DNA of 5,483 nucleotides from JBBAEA01 sp041656175 (lineage in GTDB: Bacteria; Myxococcota_A; Bradymonadia; UBA4248), in NCBI GenBank assembly GCA_041656175.1, contig JBBAEA010000186.1:1-5483 (forward strand), given 5' to 3'. The position numbers were made by a program, and so were the translations under genes. The notes under the pieces are model-generated. The model was not told where the DNA came from and ran no database searches. It worked only from the letters and a program-made list of their open reading frames with translations. Every line of letters begins with the position of its first letter. Position 1 is the first letter of the stretch. Shown piece after piece: positions 5,398 to 5,483 of this stretch.

Positions 5398-5483
5398 ATG
5401 CAGTCTTACAGTCACTTTACGATAGAAGATAGATTACGTCTAGAAAAAGGTCTTCGTGAAGGCCTTTCTATAACGGAATTGGC
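5398..5483 (+). CDS. IS30-family transposase, N-terminal 28 codons (partial)
   Basis: The frame starts MQSYSHFTIEDRLRLEKG and continues to GLSITELA at the window edge. The pattern Y-S/T-H-[LF]-[TS]-x-E-[DE]-R, followed by a helix and GLS-x-x-E-[IL]-A, is the N-terminal helix-turn-helix typical of IS30 transposases. That region binds the element's inverted repeats. The DDE catalytic core lies beyond the edge, so whether the gene is intact cannot be judged. Confidence 0.85.
   Translation, partial: MQSYSHFTIEDRLRLEKGLREGLSITEL

Larger units (their letters stand above)
5309..5483 (+). mobile_element. left end of an IS30-family insertion sequence, cut by the window edge
   Basis: The transposase start at 5398 resembles IS30-family N-termini. 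About 90 bp upstream, GGTAGATCTTCATTACG followed by GTGCAACAG resembles the left inverted repeat of IS30 as I remember it (TGTAGATTCA... GCAACAG). The exact boundary near 5309 is an estimate. The right end and target duplication lie outside the window. The element sits just after the lipoprotein gene, beside a T8 and a G6 run (5288-5303). Confidence 0.6.

Overview
The window looks like part of an accessory region of a Gram-negative bacterial chromosome. The evidence for that is a type II lipoprotein signal, plain Shine-Dalgarno sites and an IS30-type transposase start. The lipoprotein pairs a short Cys-rich module with BspA-type DUF285 repeats, a combination I associate with marine or deltaproteobacteria-like (Myxococcota/Bradymonadota-type) genomes. 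That placement is an inference with low confidence.

Layout, left to right. (1) 1-375 is a 15-bp AT-rich tandem array of 25 units that enters from beyond the left edge. One plus-strand frame stays open through all of it and ends at 402, so it may be the 3' end of a protein made of A-N-C-Y-K pentapeptides. A GC-rich hairpin follows at 421-441. (2) 403-738 is AT-rich DNA with no convincing gene. (3) 739-1063 has the form of a miniature inverted-repeat element: near-perfect 15-bp terminal inverted repeats, TTAATA direct repeats on both sides, and a right half packed with strong hairpins. It ends a few bases beyond the stop codon of the next gene. (4) 1074-3170 (minus) encodes a 698-residue acidic, mostly disordered protein. 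It has a small N-terminal W-containing domain and a C-terminal two-helix membrane hairpin. Its function is unknown. (5) 3171-3584 is a divergent intergenic region. It holds a roughly 115-bp imperfect palindrome centred near 3360 and a possible leader pairing that would cover the ribosome binding site of the next gene. (6) 3585-5270 (plus) encodes a 561-residue lipoprotein with a Cys-rich module, a PKD-like segment and 13 DUF285-type repeats of 25 residues. Several of these repeats are identical at the DNA level. (7) From about 5309 to the right edge is the left end of an IS30-family insertion sequence, with the first 28 codons of its transposase.

The two complete genes are transcribed away from each other. 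One product is predicted to be mainly cytoplasmic and anchored in the inner membrane. The other is predicted to be exported and lipid-anchored. Nothing in the sequence links their jobs directly. The main themes of the window are repeat expansion (the 15-bp array and the 75-bp coding repeats) and mobile or palindromic DNA placed in the gaps between genes.
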